Shown here piece after piece: positions 34,357-42,217 of a stretch of 47,571 nt of DNA. Numbering within the stretch: position 1 is the first letter of the stretch; every line of letters starts with the position of its first letter. Location of the stretch: positions 1-47,571 of the forward strand of contig CAMYIE010000017.1 in assembly GCA_947258405.1 (NCBI GenBank). Direction: 5' to 3'. The position numbers and the translations under genes are program-made. This stretch comes from an uncultured Eudoraea sp. (lineage in GTDB: Bacteria; Bacteroidota; Bacteroidia; Flavobacteriales; Flavobacteriaceae). The notes beneath the pieces were generated by a model. That model had not been told where the DNA came from. It did not search any database and was given only the letters and a program-made list of their open reading frames with translations.

Positions 34357-34374
34357 AAGATCCATATGGATCTT
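34357..34374 (+). repeat. 18-bp perfect palindrome over the HEAT gene start codon
   Basis: AAGATCCATATGGATCTT is a perfect inverted repeat with the ATG (34366-34368) at its centre. As RNA it can form a 7-bp stem (34357-34363 with 34368-34374) with an ATAT loop, hiding the start codon; as DNA it could bind a dimeric protein. Confidence 0.6.
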
Positions 34375-36660
34375 TTGTGGTATTTAACAATAATCTCGTG
34401 TGGCCTGGGGCTGCTTTACTTTGTATTTGTTTTTGCAATCAGAAATAGACTATCCAGAAAAGCGACAATGGTGGCTGAAAAAAAGAAAGAATTAGCCCCG
34501 ATGGTAAGTCAGTTTTTGTTTTTTGAACAGACGGCTCCCCTGGAGGAGAAAAAGGACTATCTGCATACTAAAATTGAGATCCGTGAACTTATTAAGTCGG
34601 ACTTTGACCGTCTGGTTTTGGCCGAGATTTTGCTCGACCTTCAAAAAGATGTATCCGGAGAGGCACGTGAAAATCTTTATGAATTATACCAAGGACTCGG
34701 GCTGCATCATGATGCATTTGAGAAATTAAAAAGTAGAAGATGGGAAGTTATTTCACAGGGAATACTTGAACTCACCCAGATGAGGGTAGAGGAGTCTTAT
34801 ATGTTCATCAGGCGTTTTATCAATCACCGTCGAGCAGTGGTTAGAAAACAGGCACAAATAGCTACGGTTACCCTTAAAAATGAAGGAATATCCTATTTCT
34901 TCGATACCTGTAAGTACCGTATTTCGGAATGGCAGCAGCTTAAACTACTCGATGTACTAAGGAATTTCGATGATTTTAACCCACCGCGTTTTAAGATCTG
35001 GCTCACTTCCAAGAATAAAGACGTTGTTCTTTTTGCGCTTCGACTCATTCGCTACTACAACCAGAATGATGCGCTCCAGGCCATAATCCAACTTATTAAA
35101 CACCGCAATAACGAAATAAAAACCGAGGCAGTACAATGCCTTAAGGAGTTCGGGGTAGTGGAAGCCCGTGATACCATTAAGGCAAGCTTTCGCAGGAGTA
35201 ATGCAGGCATAAAAATAGCTATGCTCGATGCCCTGGCAGAATTCGGCGACCGGGATGATCTGGAATTTTTAAAGAAGATAGAGCGATCAGACGACAATTT
35301 TACTGTTCGAAGTAAGGCCCTATCCGCCATCAATACGATATACCCTGAGAATATTATGCCCACCGACGATATCCGGGAACCTTCATCGGCGGATTTAGCC
35401 TTTGCGGATGTAACGGCTGTTGAAGACATAGCAATTGAAGAGCCCCGTCTCCATGCAGCAGATGAAAGCATTGAAGTTAACGAGAATCATGCCACTGCGG
35501 TCGATGATATTAAAGAAGTTGATGAAACCATGCCTCTTATGGCAGATAATACCGATGTAGTTGAAGTTCAGGCTGAGGCTGAGATTGAGGCGGACCAGCA
35601 AGAAAATATCGAGGAAAATGACAGCCATTCTGAGGAAATTGAAACAAGTGAGGATCCAGTACACGATAAAGCAACAATAGAAATGAAAGAATCCGTGCAA
35701 ATACCAGAATTGGAAGAGGAAGATGAACTCATTTTCGACCTGTGTATTAAAGAGGAGTTTGAGGATATTCTCGATGAAGCAAAACAGGAGGAGGATCCCC
35801 AATATCTGCCTCTGGATTTTCTGCCAGTGGTGGAAGGCGAATTGGAAAAGGAAACTATGAATACTGAGAATACAGATATAACTACAGCAAAAAACGAACC
35901 GGTGGATGAGGAGGGGAAATTCAAACAAGACCTTAGCGCCATCATAAATAGACTAGAGATGAAAGACGAATCAAAAAAAGCAGAAATCGGTAGTGACATC
36001 CCCGATTTTATCCCCCTGGTGGTTGAGACTCATGAAGAGATTGAGCCATCTGAGGATTTAACCAACCTCCGGGAAATGGAGGTGAGCGTAGAACCCCCGG
36101 AGACCGATAACAATCTGGGAGATGAAGTTTCTGATGAATCCGTACCGGCTTATGTAGACATTCGTAATACTGAGGTAATAGCCGAGGAGGTTTCCTGGCA
36201 ACAACTACTGGCCGAAAACGATATTGAAATACAAATAAACCTCGACCAGGAGATTGAAATTGAGGAAACGAAGTATCAAGAATTTGAGGTTTTTAGCATT
36301 TTTAGAGAAATGTTCCGTGATTTCGATTCCGAATCCAAACTCATTCTTCTCGATGAGATCCTTGTGGTAGGGGAGTATAAAGAACTTTGCTTTTTGGCAA
36401 CCCTTGCACACGATAAGGACAGGCGGGTTCGCAAAAAAGGCCAAAAAATAAGGCAAGAACTTGCCAATAAACTCGGTGTTTCACTTGATGGTAACAATAT
36501 GAGCGGCGAGAACGAAGCCCAACCGGCAATACCTGCAGAGCTAATTTCTGAGCCTGAAACGAACGAGCAAGAAACCAAGCTGCCTTTGGAATATTGCTTC
36601 CTGGAAGGCCCCTTGCCAATTTCCAAAGAAGATAAAGGGCTGGAATCCTTAAATAAATAG
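34366..36660 (+). CDS. Membrane-anchored HEAT-repeat protein with long acidic region
   Basis: A 764 aa protein. An N-terminal membrane helix (about 4-24) is followed by a basic stretch and helical HEAT-type repeats (about 85-330), for example VVLFALRLIRYYNQNDALQAI and EIKTEAVQCLKEFGVVEARD. A very acidic, low-complexity segment spans about residues 335-620 with almost no positive stretches, then a further helical HEAT-like block (about 620-700). I start at ATG 34366, before the membrane helix, not the TTG at 34342. HEAT arrays are protein-binding platforms; together with the glycosyltransferase 8 nt downstream this suggests a regulatory or scaffold subunit of the glycan synthase. Confidence 0.85.
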   Translation: MDLLWYLTIISCGLGLLYFVFVFAIRNRLSRKATMVAEKKKELAPMVSQFLFFEQTAPLEEKKDYLHTKIEIRELIKSDFDRLVLAEILLDLQKDVSGEARENLYELYQGLGLHHDAFEKLKSRRWEVISQGILELTQMRVEESYMFIRRFINHRRAVVRKQAQIATVTLKNEGISYFFDTCKYRISEWQQLKLLDVLRNFDDFNPPRFKIWLTSKNKDVVLFALRLIRYYNQNDALQAIIQLIKHRNNEIKTEAVQCLKEFGVVEARDTIKASFRRSNAGIKIAMLDALAEFGDRDDLEFLKKIERSDDNFTVRSKALSAINTIYPENIMPTDDIREPSSADLAFADVTAVEDIAIEEPRLHAADESIEVNENHATAVDDIKEVDETMPLMADNTDVVEVQAEAEIEADQQENIEENDSHSEEIETSEDPVHDKATIEMKESVQIPELEEEDELIFDLCIKEEFEDILDEAKQEEDPQYLPLDFLPVVEGELEKETMNTENTDITTAKNEPVDEEGKFKQDLSAIINRLEMKDESKKAEIGSDIPDFIPLVVETHEEIEPSEDLTNLREMEVSVEPPETDNNLGDEVSDESVPAYVDIRNTEVIAEEVSWQQLLAENDIEIQINLDQEIEIEETKYQEFEVFSIFREMFRDFDSESKLILLDEILVVGEYKELCFLATLAHDKDRRVRKKGQKIRQELANKLGVSLDGNNMSGENEAQPAIPAELISEPETNEQETKLPLEYCFLEGPLPISKEDKGLESLNK

Positions 36661-36668
36661 ACAGTATA

Positions 36669-38096
36669 ATGGATAGTGGGCTCTTTAATCTCATTCTAGA
36701 CTACATAAACATCGTCTTTTTGGCGTTTACAGTGGTGCTGTTTACATTATTCAGTATAATGGGATACTTGTCTGCACGCAATTCACTTCATTATAAAAAC
36801 AAGAATAGTTTTGGTGACCTTTCCAAGGTAATGGCATCCCCTCTGGCCCCTGGGATCACCATCATTGCGCCGGCCTTTAATGAAGGCTTGACCATTGTTG
36901 AAAACATACGATCCCTTCTCTCGCTGCAATATGTGAACTACGAGGTCATGGTAGTCAACGATGGCAGTAAAGATGATACCCTGCAGAAAATGATCGATGC
37001 TTACGATCTGGTAGAGGTAGAAAGGGACATAGATCCGAACTGGCCCTGTAAACCTATTCGGGGGATCTATAAATCCAAACATCGATCTTTTTCAAAACTC
37101 ACCGTAATCGATAAAGAAAATGGAGGCAAATCAGATGCCCTGAATACCGGTATCCAGCTATCGGAAATGAAATATGTTGGCTGTATAGATGTAGATTGCT
37201 TGCTTTTACCTGATGCGCTTCTACATGTGGTAAAGTCATTTTACCAAAGAACCCAAAAAAAGGTAATCGCTGTGGGGGGCGTTATAAGGATTGCTAATTC
37301 CTGTAAAATTTCGGGGGGTAAACTTGAGGAAATCAGACTCCCGAAAAATTGGTTAGCAAAATTTCAACTACTCGAATACACACGCTCATTTCTTTTGGGA
37401 AGGATGGCTTGGGGTAGGATCGACAGTCTACTGATAATTTCCGGGGCTTTTGGATTTTTCGACAGAGAGATCGCTCTTACTGTGGGGGGCTATGATACAG
37501 GTACCGTTGGGGAGGATATGGAGATCGTTTTTCGTATGAGGCGATATATGCACGAGAGAAATATTCCCTATACGGTAGAATATATACCAGATCCTTTGTG
37601 TTGGACAGAAGTGCCCGAAAGCACAAAAATCCTTGTCAATCAGCGCGATCGATGGGCCAGGGGGAACCTGGAAACACTTTTCACGCATAAGGATATGTTT
37701 TTCAATCCCAAATTTGGGCGTCTTGGGCTACTGAGTTATCCGTATTGGTTTTTCTATGAATGGCTATCACCATTATTGGAATTTTTTGGCTTTTTCACCG
37801 TGATCCTATTCTATTATCTAGGTATCATCAACTGGGATTTCTTCATTGCCATAACCCTGGCGGTATATTCATTTTCGGTCATGTTTTCTTTCTATGCCAT
37901 ACTATGGGATATTTATTCGTATAACCAGTACAACAAGACGAGGGACATACTGATATTGATGTTTTGTGCGCTCATAGAACCATTTACCTTCCATCCACTT
38001 GTCGTCTGGTCGGCAGTACGAGGGAATTATAAGAAATTATTTAAAGTGCAGTCTGGTTGGGGCTCACAGGTTAGAAAAGGATTTGCCAAAGCATAG
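36669..38096 (+). CDS. Processive GT2 membrane glycosyltransferase (PgaC/cellulose synthase-like)
   Basis: A 475 aa inner-membrane GT2 enzyme. One or two N-terminal helices (about 8-33) precede the GT-A catalytic domain, which has D98 in VVNDGSKDDT, the DxD motif D174-V-D176, the ED pair E282-D283 in TVGEDMEI, and the Q325-RDRW motif that marks processive synthases. Three or four C-terminal helices (about 350-450) would form the export channel. It probably makes a beta-linked polysaccharide such as a hexosamine or glucose polymer and moves it across the inner membrane. The sugar cannot be predicted. Cotranscribed with the genes around it. Confidence 0.92.
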   Translation: MDSGLFNLILDYINIVFLAFTVVLFTLFSIMGYLSARNSLHYKNKNSFGDLSKVMASPLAPGITIIAPAFNEGLTIVENIRSLLSLQYVNYEVMVVNDGSKDDTLQKMIDAYDLVEVERDIDPNWPCKPIRGIYKSKHRSFSKLTVIDKENGGKSDALNTGIQLSEMKYVGCIDVDCLLLPDALLHVVKSFYQRTQKKVIAVGGVIRIANSCKISGGKLEEIRLPKNWLAKFQLLEYTRSFLLGRMAWGRIDSLLIISGAFGFFDREIALTVGGYDTGTVGEDMEIVFRMRRYMHERNIPYTVEYIPDPLCWTEVPESTKILVNQRDRWARGNLETLFTHKDMFFNPKFGRLGLLSYPYWFFYEWLSPLLEFFGFFTVILFYYLGIINWDFFIAITLAVYSFSVMFSFYAILWDIYSYNQYNKTRDILILMFCALIEPFTFHPLVVWSAVRGNYKKLFKVQSGWGSQVRKGFAKA

Positions 38097-38103
38097 TTAA
38101 AGC

Positions 38104-40497
38104 ATGAAATCAACTCAAAATATAACAAAAGAGGTCAGAACATTACGGGATTTCACCCGTATGGTGCTAGCCTTTTTTCTTTCGCTGGTTGTTATAGCAA
38201 TCTACCAGCAAACCAGGTTATATATATCGGGTGTGCTGGATCAGGTGATTGGAAAAAGTCTCTTCTTACTATTTGTCCATCATATAGGGTTTTCGGCATT
38301 GGTTTCACTCCCACTGGCATTTATTTATAAGGCGCTGGAGAGAAAGCGATCCTCACTGGGCTTCAATGTTACCTGGATTCTATTTCTGGTCTTACTCGTA
38401 ACAGAGGTTGTCCTGGTAGAATATTATGTATCTAATTTCGAAATTCTCGGTGAAGGCTTTTTGATGGTATATCGAGCCAGGACAAGCTTATCAGAATTTA
38501 TTATTACCCTGGCCATCACCATTCCCTTATGCATAGCGGCTTATTATTTGTTCAATCGACTCTGTTCCTCCACTTATCGTCTGATAGGTAGGATGTTTCC
38601 ATTTACAATAATCTTGTTCAGCTTGTTTTTGGCGACCCTGTATTCAGATAAAAAGCCCATCAATGAAAATAAAACACAACACCTGGTGGTAAATGCCACA
38701 ACATATGCACTCGATCTCAACAAATATGAAGGTGACCAGCCCTTCCCTTTGATGAAACCATTCACTGCCAATAGTGATCTGAAGAAACATATTAGGTTGA
38801 GAGAAGAGCCACCAAATATCGTATTCATAATCCTCGATGGGGTGGGGTCCGAATTTGTTGGAGCAAAGGGAGCATATAGTGGTTTTATGCCCTTTTTGGA
38901 TTCGTTAAAAAGTCAATCGGTTTATTGGTCTAATCATTTGAGCAATACGGGAGAAGGACATGCAAGCCTTCCAACGATCCTTGGCTCTTTACCTTTTGGC
39001 GAGACCGGATTTAACAAAACCGGTAGAAGAATCAACAGGAATACACTATTAGGTACCCTGAAGAAAAATGGTTACACCACTTCCTTTAATTATGGCGGGA
39101 ACAGCGCTCTTGTTCAATGGGATAAGTTTCTTTTTGAGGACAGGGTAAGCCGGTTAATGGATTTTAAGGGCTTTGGAGATTCCTACGAAATGCAGAAGGA
39201 GGATGCGGCCGGTATTTCACTAGGATATCCGGATAAAGAACTTTACCGCAAATGGCAGGCAGACCGGGAAGATTTTACCAGACCATTCGTTGAGGTATTT
39301 TTTACGCTAAGCAGCAAAAAGCCATTTGAGATCCCAAAAAAGGAAGTCTACATAACAAAGGTAGAACAGATTATGGAAGAAAGTTCCAGGGACCGGACTT
39401 CACAAAAGATCATTCGAAAAAATAAGGAGGTATTTGCCAGTTTGCTTTACACCGATGAAGCTCTGTCTGGCTTCATAGACCATTTCAAGAAGCTTGATGA
39501 TTATAAGAATACAATATTTATTATCACCGGCAGTCATAATCTAACAGAACTTCCACCCATGGATCCGTTGTCGCGTTATCGAGTTCCTCTGATGATCCAT
39601 AGCCCTTTAGTAAAAGTAGCGGTTGAAGAGCGTAATCTGGTTTCCCATGCCGACATAGTTCCTTCTTTACTGGGACTATTAGCGGGGTCTTACAATATGA
39701 ACCTGCCCGATTATTCAAGTTTTATCGGTCAGGGGCTAGGGACAGGGAGTAAAATTGAATCAGGTAAAAGCATCCCACTTTACCGACATGCCTATGGTAT
39801 TAAGGATTATATCAAATCGCCATATTTTATTGCCGATGGTAATATCTACAAGATTACCGATGACCTGCAAATTGAAGAGGCCGAACGAGATGCACCCCGA
39901 AACCAGTTGATAAAGGAGTACAGACAGTTTAAGGCGATCAACAAGTATGTTGTGCGGGAAGACAAGTTGATTGCGCCCCAGAGTACGCTATTTGCACAGC
40001 TCTCCTACGAGCCCAGCAAGCAGGAGATGATCTGGATTAATAGTGTTTTCAACGGCGCAGATTTCGACAATGCTTATAAGACCGCACGTTCACTGGCCAT
40101 CGACGGCCATTACGAGCGGGCGCTACTTCTGTCGTCATATATCCTGAATCGGGTGCCTGGTCATGCCGATACTGAGATCTTGATGGGAAGGATCTATGCA
40201 TGGCAGGGGAATTATGATAGATCAATTGAGATTCTAGAGGGTTGTATAGTGAAATACCCGGTCTATGCGGATGCTTACAGTGCCTTACTGGATGTCTATT
40301 TCTGGTCTGGTAAAAATGAGAGATCAATACTGCTGCAACGTCAGATCGAGCGCAATAAGATAGAGAATGCAATTCTGAGATCTAAAATAGCCCGGGCTGC
40401 AGATGCAATGCTTAACGGCGCTGAGGAGAAAGATCTCCAAATGAACGGGAGTCCTGCCTCCAAATTAAATAACAAATCAACAGCCAGACCGGAATGA
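38104..40497 (+). CDS. Membrane alkaline-phosphatase-superfamily protein (LTA-synthase-like) with C-terminal TPRs
   Basis: A 797 aa protein with about five N-terminal membrane helices (about 17-190), then a periplasmic sulfatase/phosphoglycerol-transferase domain: metal residue D245 in IILDGVGSEF, candidate nucleophile T282 in SNTGEGHASLP, and H515 in VSHADIVPSL. The usual Asp-His metal pair reads S477-H478 (TGSHN), so one metal ligand is replaced. TPR-like repeats occupy about 640-770. Homologues transfer phosphoglycerol or phosphoethanolamine to surface glycans. Here the likely target is the polymer made by the adjacent GT2. It overlaps the YaiO-like gene by ATGA. A degenerate or altered activity is possible. 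Confidence 0.85.
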   Translation: MKSTQNITKEVRTLRDFTRMVLAFFLSLVVIAIYQQTRLYISGVLDQVIGKSLFLLFVHHIGFSALVSLPLAFIYKALERKRSSLGFNVTWILFLVLLVTEVVLVEYYVSNFEILGEGFLMVYRARTSLSEFIITLAITIPLCIAAYYLFNRLCSSTYRLIGRMFPFTIILFSLFLATLYSDKKPINENKTQHLVVNATTYALDLNKYEGDQPFPLMKPFTANSDLKKHIRLREEPPNIVFIILDGVGSEFVGAKGAYSGFMPFLDSLKSQSVYWSNHLSNTGEGHASLPTILGSLPFGETGFNKTGRRINRNTLLGTLKKNGYTTSFNYGGNSALVQWDKFLFEDRVSRLMDFKGFGDSYEMQKEDAAGISLGYPDKELYRKWQADREDFTRPFVEVFFTLSSKKPFEIPKKEVYITKVEQIMEESSRDRTSQKIIRKNKEVFASLLYTDEALSGFIDHFKKLDDYKNTIFIITGSHNLTELPPMDPLSRYRVPLMIHSPLVKVAVEERNLVSHADIVPSLLGLLAGSYNMNLPDYSSFIGQGLGTGSKIESGKSIPLYRHAYGIKDYIKSPYFIADGNIYKITDDLQIEEAERDAPRNQLIKEYRQFKAINKYVVREDKLIAPQSTLFAQLSYEPSKQEMIWINSVFNGADFDNAYKTARSLAIDGHYERALLLSSYILNRVPGHADTEILMGRIYAWQGNYDRSIEILEGCIVKYPVYADAYSALLDVYFWSGKNERSILLQRQIERNKIENAILRSKIARAADAMLNGAEEKDLQMNGSPASKLNNKSTARPE

Positions 40498-41714
40498 AAA
40501 AAACGACATTGATCTTATGGAGCTTTTGTCTGGGTAGCATGCTACTTTTCGGACAAGAAGTATCATATATTGGTGATCCCGACGCCTCGTTTTTCAAGGC
40601 GAGGGAATTGGCTTTTGCCGGCAAGCACCTTTCTGCCCAGGACACATTAAAACGAATTCTTACACGTTACCCGAACTATACCGATGTACGTAATCTTCTT
40701 GCCAAAACATATAGCTGGGATGCCCAATACGATGAGGCACGCCGGCATTTGAATAGAATAACCTCGACTGAACGCCGGAATAGTGAAGCATGGGTTGCAG
40801 CCATAAAGAATGAGATTTATGCCAAAGACACCTATATCGCCCTTGGTCTGGCCAACAAGGCTCTAATATATCTACCTGATGATCAGGAAATAATTAGTTT
40901 AAAACAGCAACTGTTAGATCAAATAAAAGAAAACGGCGGAGTCTACCCCTCCGTGGAAGAGAAAGATGAGGAAGTGAATGTTTTAAATAACCAAATGGCG
41001 ATATATAATGCAATAGATGTCTTTGATATCGTTTATGAACCCATGGTATATGTAGGTTTGGAATACACAAGGAATACTAATATAGGTAAGGTTATACCTC
41101 GGGTGAACTATGCCAATAGGTTCGACACTCCCGGTTTTCAGTATGAGCTGGACTTTTATCCCATAATCTCCAAGAGATTTTACAGCTATTTGAATTATGG
41201 TTATTCAGAATCTGATATATTTCCCAATCACAGGGTAGGGGCAGAGCTCTATGCAAATTTACCCAATGCGAAAGAAGCCTCTCTGGGCATAAGATATCTG
41301 GACTTTCTGAACAACCAGACCACCATTCTCACGGGATCATTTGGTCTATATAAAGGAAACTACTATTTTTCGCTCAGACCCTATATAATTCCTAATCAGG
41401 ACGGGAATATGGGTATATCAGGATCGCTAACCGCCCGAAAATACCTCAAAACCAAAGCGGATTATCTTGGTTTTATCCTGAACATGGGTTTTATACCAGA
41501 GCTAAGGCAGCTAACCGCCAACAACACACTTCTTGCCGAAACCCTGTATTTTATTGATTCTCAACAGTTATTTATGGAGTATCAGTTCAGCGGTAAAAAT
41601 CCATCAAACCTTTATAAGGCACAGCTTGGGATCACTCATCAGGAATTGGTATTTGAACCTGGCAGGTTCTTTTGGGCACTTACAGCGGGCTTAAAGTACC
41701 ATATTAAGTTCTAA
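40494..41714 (+). CDS. YaiO-like outer-membrane beta-barrel with N-terminal TPRs
   Basis: A 406 aa secreted protein. The signal peptide (1-20) ends before QEVSYIG. TPR-like repeats (about 27-150) contain FFKARELAFAGKHLSAQDTL and NLLAKTYSWDAQYDEARRHL. The C-terminal 230 residues alternate aromatic and polar residues, as in an outer-membrane barrel, and end in WALTAGLKYHIKF with the terminal phenylalanine of outer-membrane proteins. E. coli yaiO is found next to a GT2 gene, supporting a role in polysaccharide secretion, analogous to PgaA with its TPR-barrel layout. It is the last gene of the cluster. Confidence 0.86.
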   Translation: MKKTTLILWSFCLGSMLLFGQEVSYIGDPDASFFKARELAFAGKHLSAQDTLKRILTRYPNYTDVRNLLAKTYSWDAQYDEARRHLNRITSTERRNSEAWVAAIKNEIYAKDTYIALGLANKALIYLPDDQEIISLKQQLLDQIKENGGVYPSVEEKDEEVNVLNNQMAIYNAIDVFDIVYEPMVYVGLEYTRNTNIGKVIPRVNYANRFDTPGFQYELDFYPIISKRFYSYLNYGYSESDIFPNHRVGAELYANLPNAKEASLGIRYLDFLNNQTTILTGSFGLYKGNYYFSLRPYIIPNQDGNMGISGSLTARKYLKTKADYLGFILNMGFIPELRQLTANNTLLAETLYFIDSQQLFMEYQFSGKNPSNLYKAQLGITHQELVFEPGRFFWALTAGLKYHIKF

Positions 41715-41778
41715 GAAAAAGCGTTGCCCGACATTATTGAGGAATTGACAACATTATTGGGCGCCTTCACCACATTTA

Positions 41779-41810
41779 ATTGGTTTCACTTATAGTATTA
41801 TATATGTTTA
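41779..41810 (+). promoter_or_regulatory. Candidate promoter of the mini-ORF locus
   Basis: ATTG (41779-41782) and TATGTTTA (41803-41810) are 20 nt apart and resemble the -33 and -7 elements. The first mini-ORF starts 51 nt after the -7 box. Confidence 0.4.
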
Positions 41811-41817
41811 CTATAAG
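41789..41817 (+). promoter_or_regulatory. Perfect 8-bp inverted repeat over the -7 box (candidate operator)
   Basis: CTTATAGT (41789-41796) and ACTATAAG (41810-41817) are exact reverse complements 13 nt apart. They span the candidate -7 element, a typical position for a repressor site. Confidence 0.5.
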
Positions 41818-41860
41818 ATTATTGATACCCAAATCTCAATAGCTTAAAACCAATCTTACC

Positions 41861-41959
41861 ATGTTATACGATACTTATGGGGAGGAATATTTAGATTTCC
41901 TCCGAGATTTAAATGAAATTTTAAGTTTAAATGAATTAGCCGAATTGGATTATTTATAG
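41861..41959 (+). CDS. Mini-ORF 1 (32 aa)
   Basis: This ORF encodes a strongly acidic, leucine-rich peptide. Its core EEYLDFLRDLNEIL matches TAYLNFIENLNEIL of the second mini-ORF 37 nt downstream, aligned at YLxFxxxLNEIL. Similarity between two neighbouring tiny frames argues for real translation. The A/C-rich TTACC before the ATG fits local start contexts. The 3' end forms the left arm of a terminator hairpin. The peptide could be a regulator, an amphipathic helix binding a partner, or a leader peptide. I do not recognise it. Confidence 0.55.
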   Translation: MLYDTYGEEYLDFLRDLNEILSLNELAELDYL

Positions 41960-41982
41960 TCCGATCGGCTAGTTCTTTTTTT
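41934..41982 (+). terminator. Terminator overlapping the end of mini-ORF 1
   Basis: TAGCCGA (41937-41943) pairs with TCGGCTA (41965-41971), extended by three outer pairs including one G-U (41934-41936 with 41972-41974). Seven T residues follow (41976-41982). The stop codon lies in the 21-nt loop, so a terminating ribosome would cover or approach the left arm. Confidence 0.6.
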
Positions 41983-41996
41983 AAATACCTACAACC

Positions 41997-42098
41997 ATGG
42001 CAAATCAAGATCACGACAACACCGCGTACCTTAATTTTATTGAAAACCTTAATGAAATTTTAAAAGATTTCGATATCAGCAGACTAAGCTGTTCTTAA
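41997..42098 (+). CDS. Mini-ORF 2 (33 aa)
   Basis: The acidic peptide starts MANQDHDNTAYLNF and shares YLxFxxxLNEIL with mini-ORF 1. The DNA also shares AATGAAATTTTAA. The N and C termini differ, so it looks like an old tandem duplication under selection on the core. It is preceded by CAACC and followed, 31 nt later, by its own terminator. No family recognised. Confidence 0.55.
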   Translation: MANQDHDNTAYLNFIENLNEILKDFDISRLSCS

Positions 42099-42128
42099 TT
42101 GTTTTAGTGTTCAGATTGTTTCTATAAG

Positions 42129-42151
42129 CCCTGCCAATTATGGCAGGGTTT
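42129..42151 (+). terminator. Terminator after mini-ORF 2
   Basis: CCCTGCC (42129-42135) pairs perfectly with GGCAGGG (42142-42148) around AATTAT, followed by TTT. The T-run is short. It lies between the plus-strand mini-ORFs and the convergent rpoD. Confidence 0.75.
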
Positions 42152-42217
42152 ATTAGTTTCTATAACAATTATTAGTAAAAGATATAAGTGGGATTAAGGA
42201 CACCAGGTCACCAAAGA

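Larger units (their letters stand above)
41715..42217. other. 503-bp region with two mini-ORFs and regulatory signals
   Basis: Between the YaiO-like gene and rpoD there is no long gene. The stretch holds an inverted repeat over a promoter-like box, two related mini-ORFs and two terminators, each listed separately. The sequence ACATTATTG occurs twice (41732 and 41751) with no known meaning. Confidence 0.7.

Noticed and set aside
35395-35999. Minus-strand ORFs antisense to the acidic region of the HEAT gene
   Set aside because: Their Ser- and Phe-rich composition is the complement of Glu- and Asp-rich codons; no promoter or motif supports them.
41720-41760. GCCC...GGGC pairing after the YaiO-like gene as a terminator
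   Set aside because: The stem is only about 4 bp with a loop near 30 nt and no T-run.
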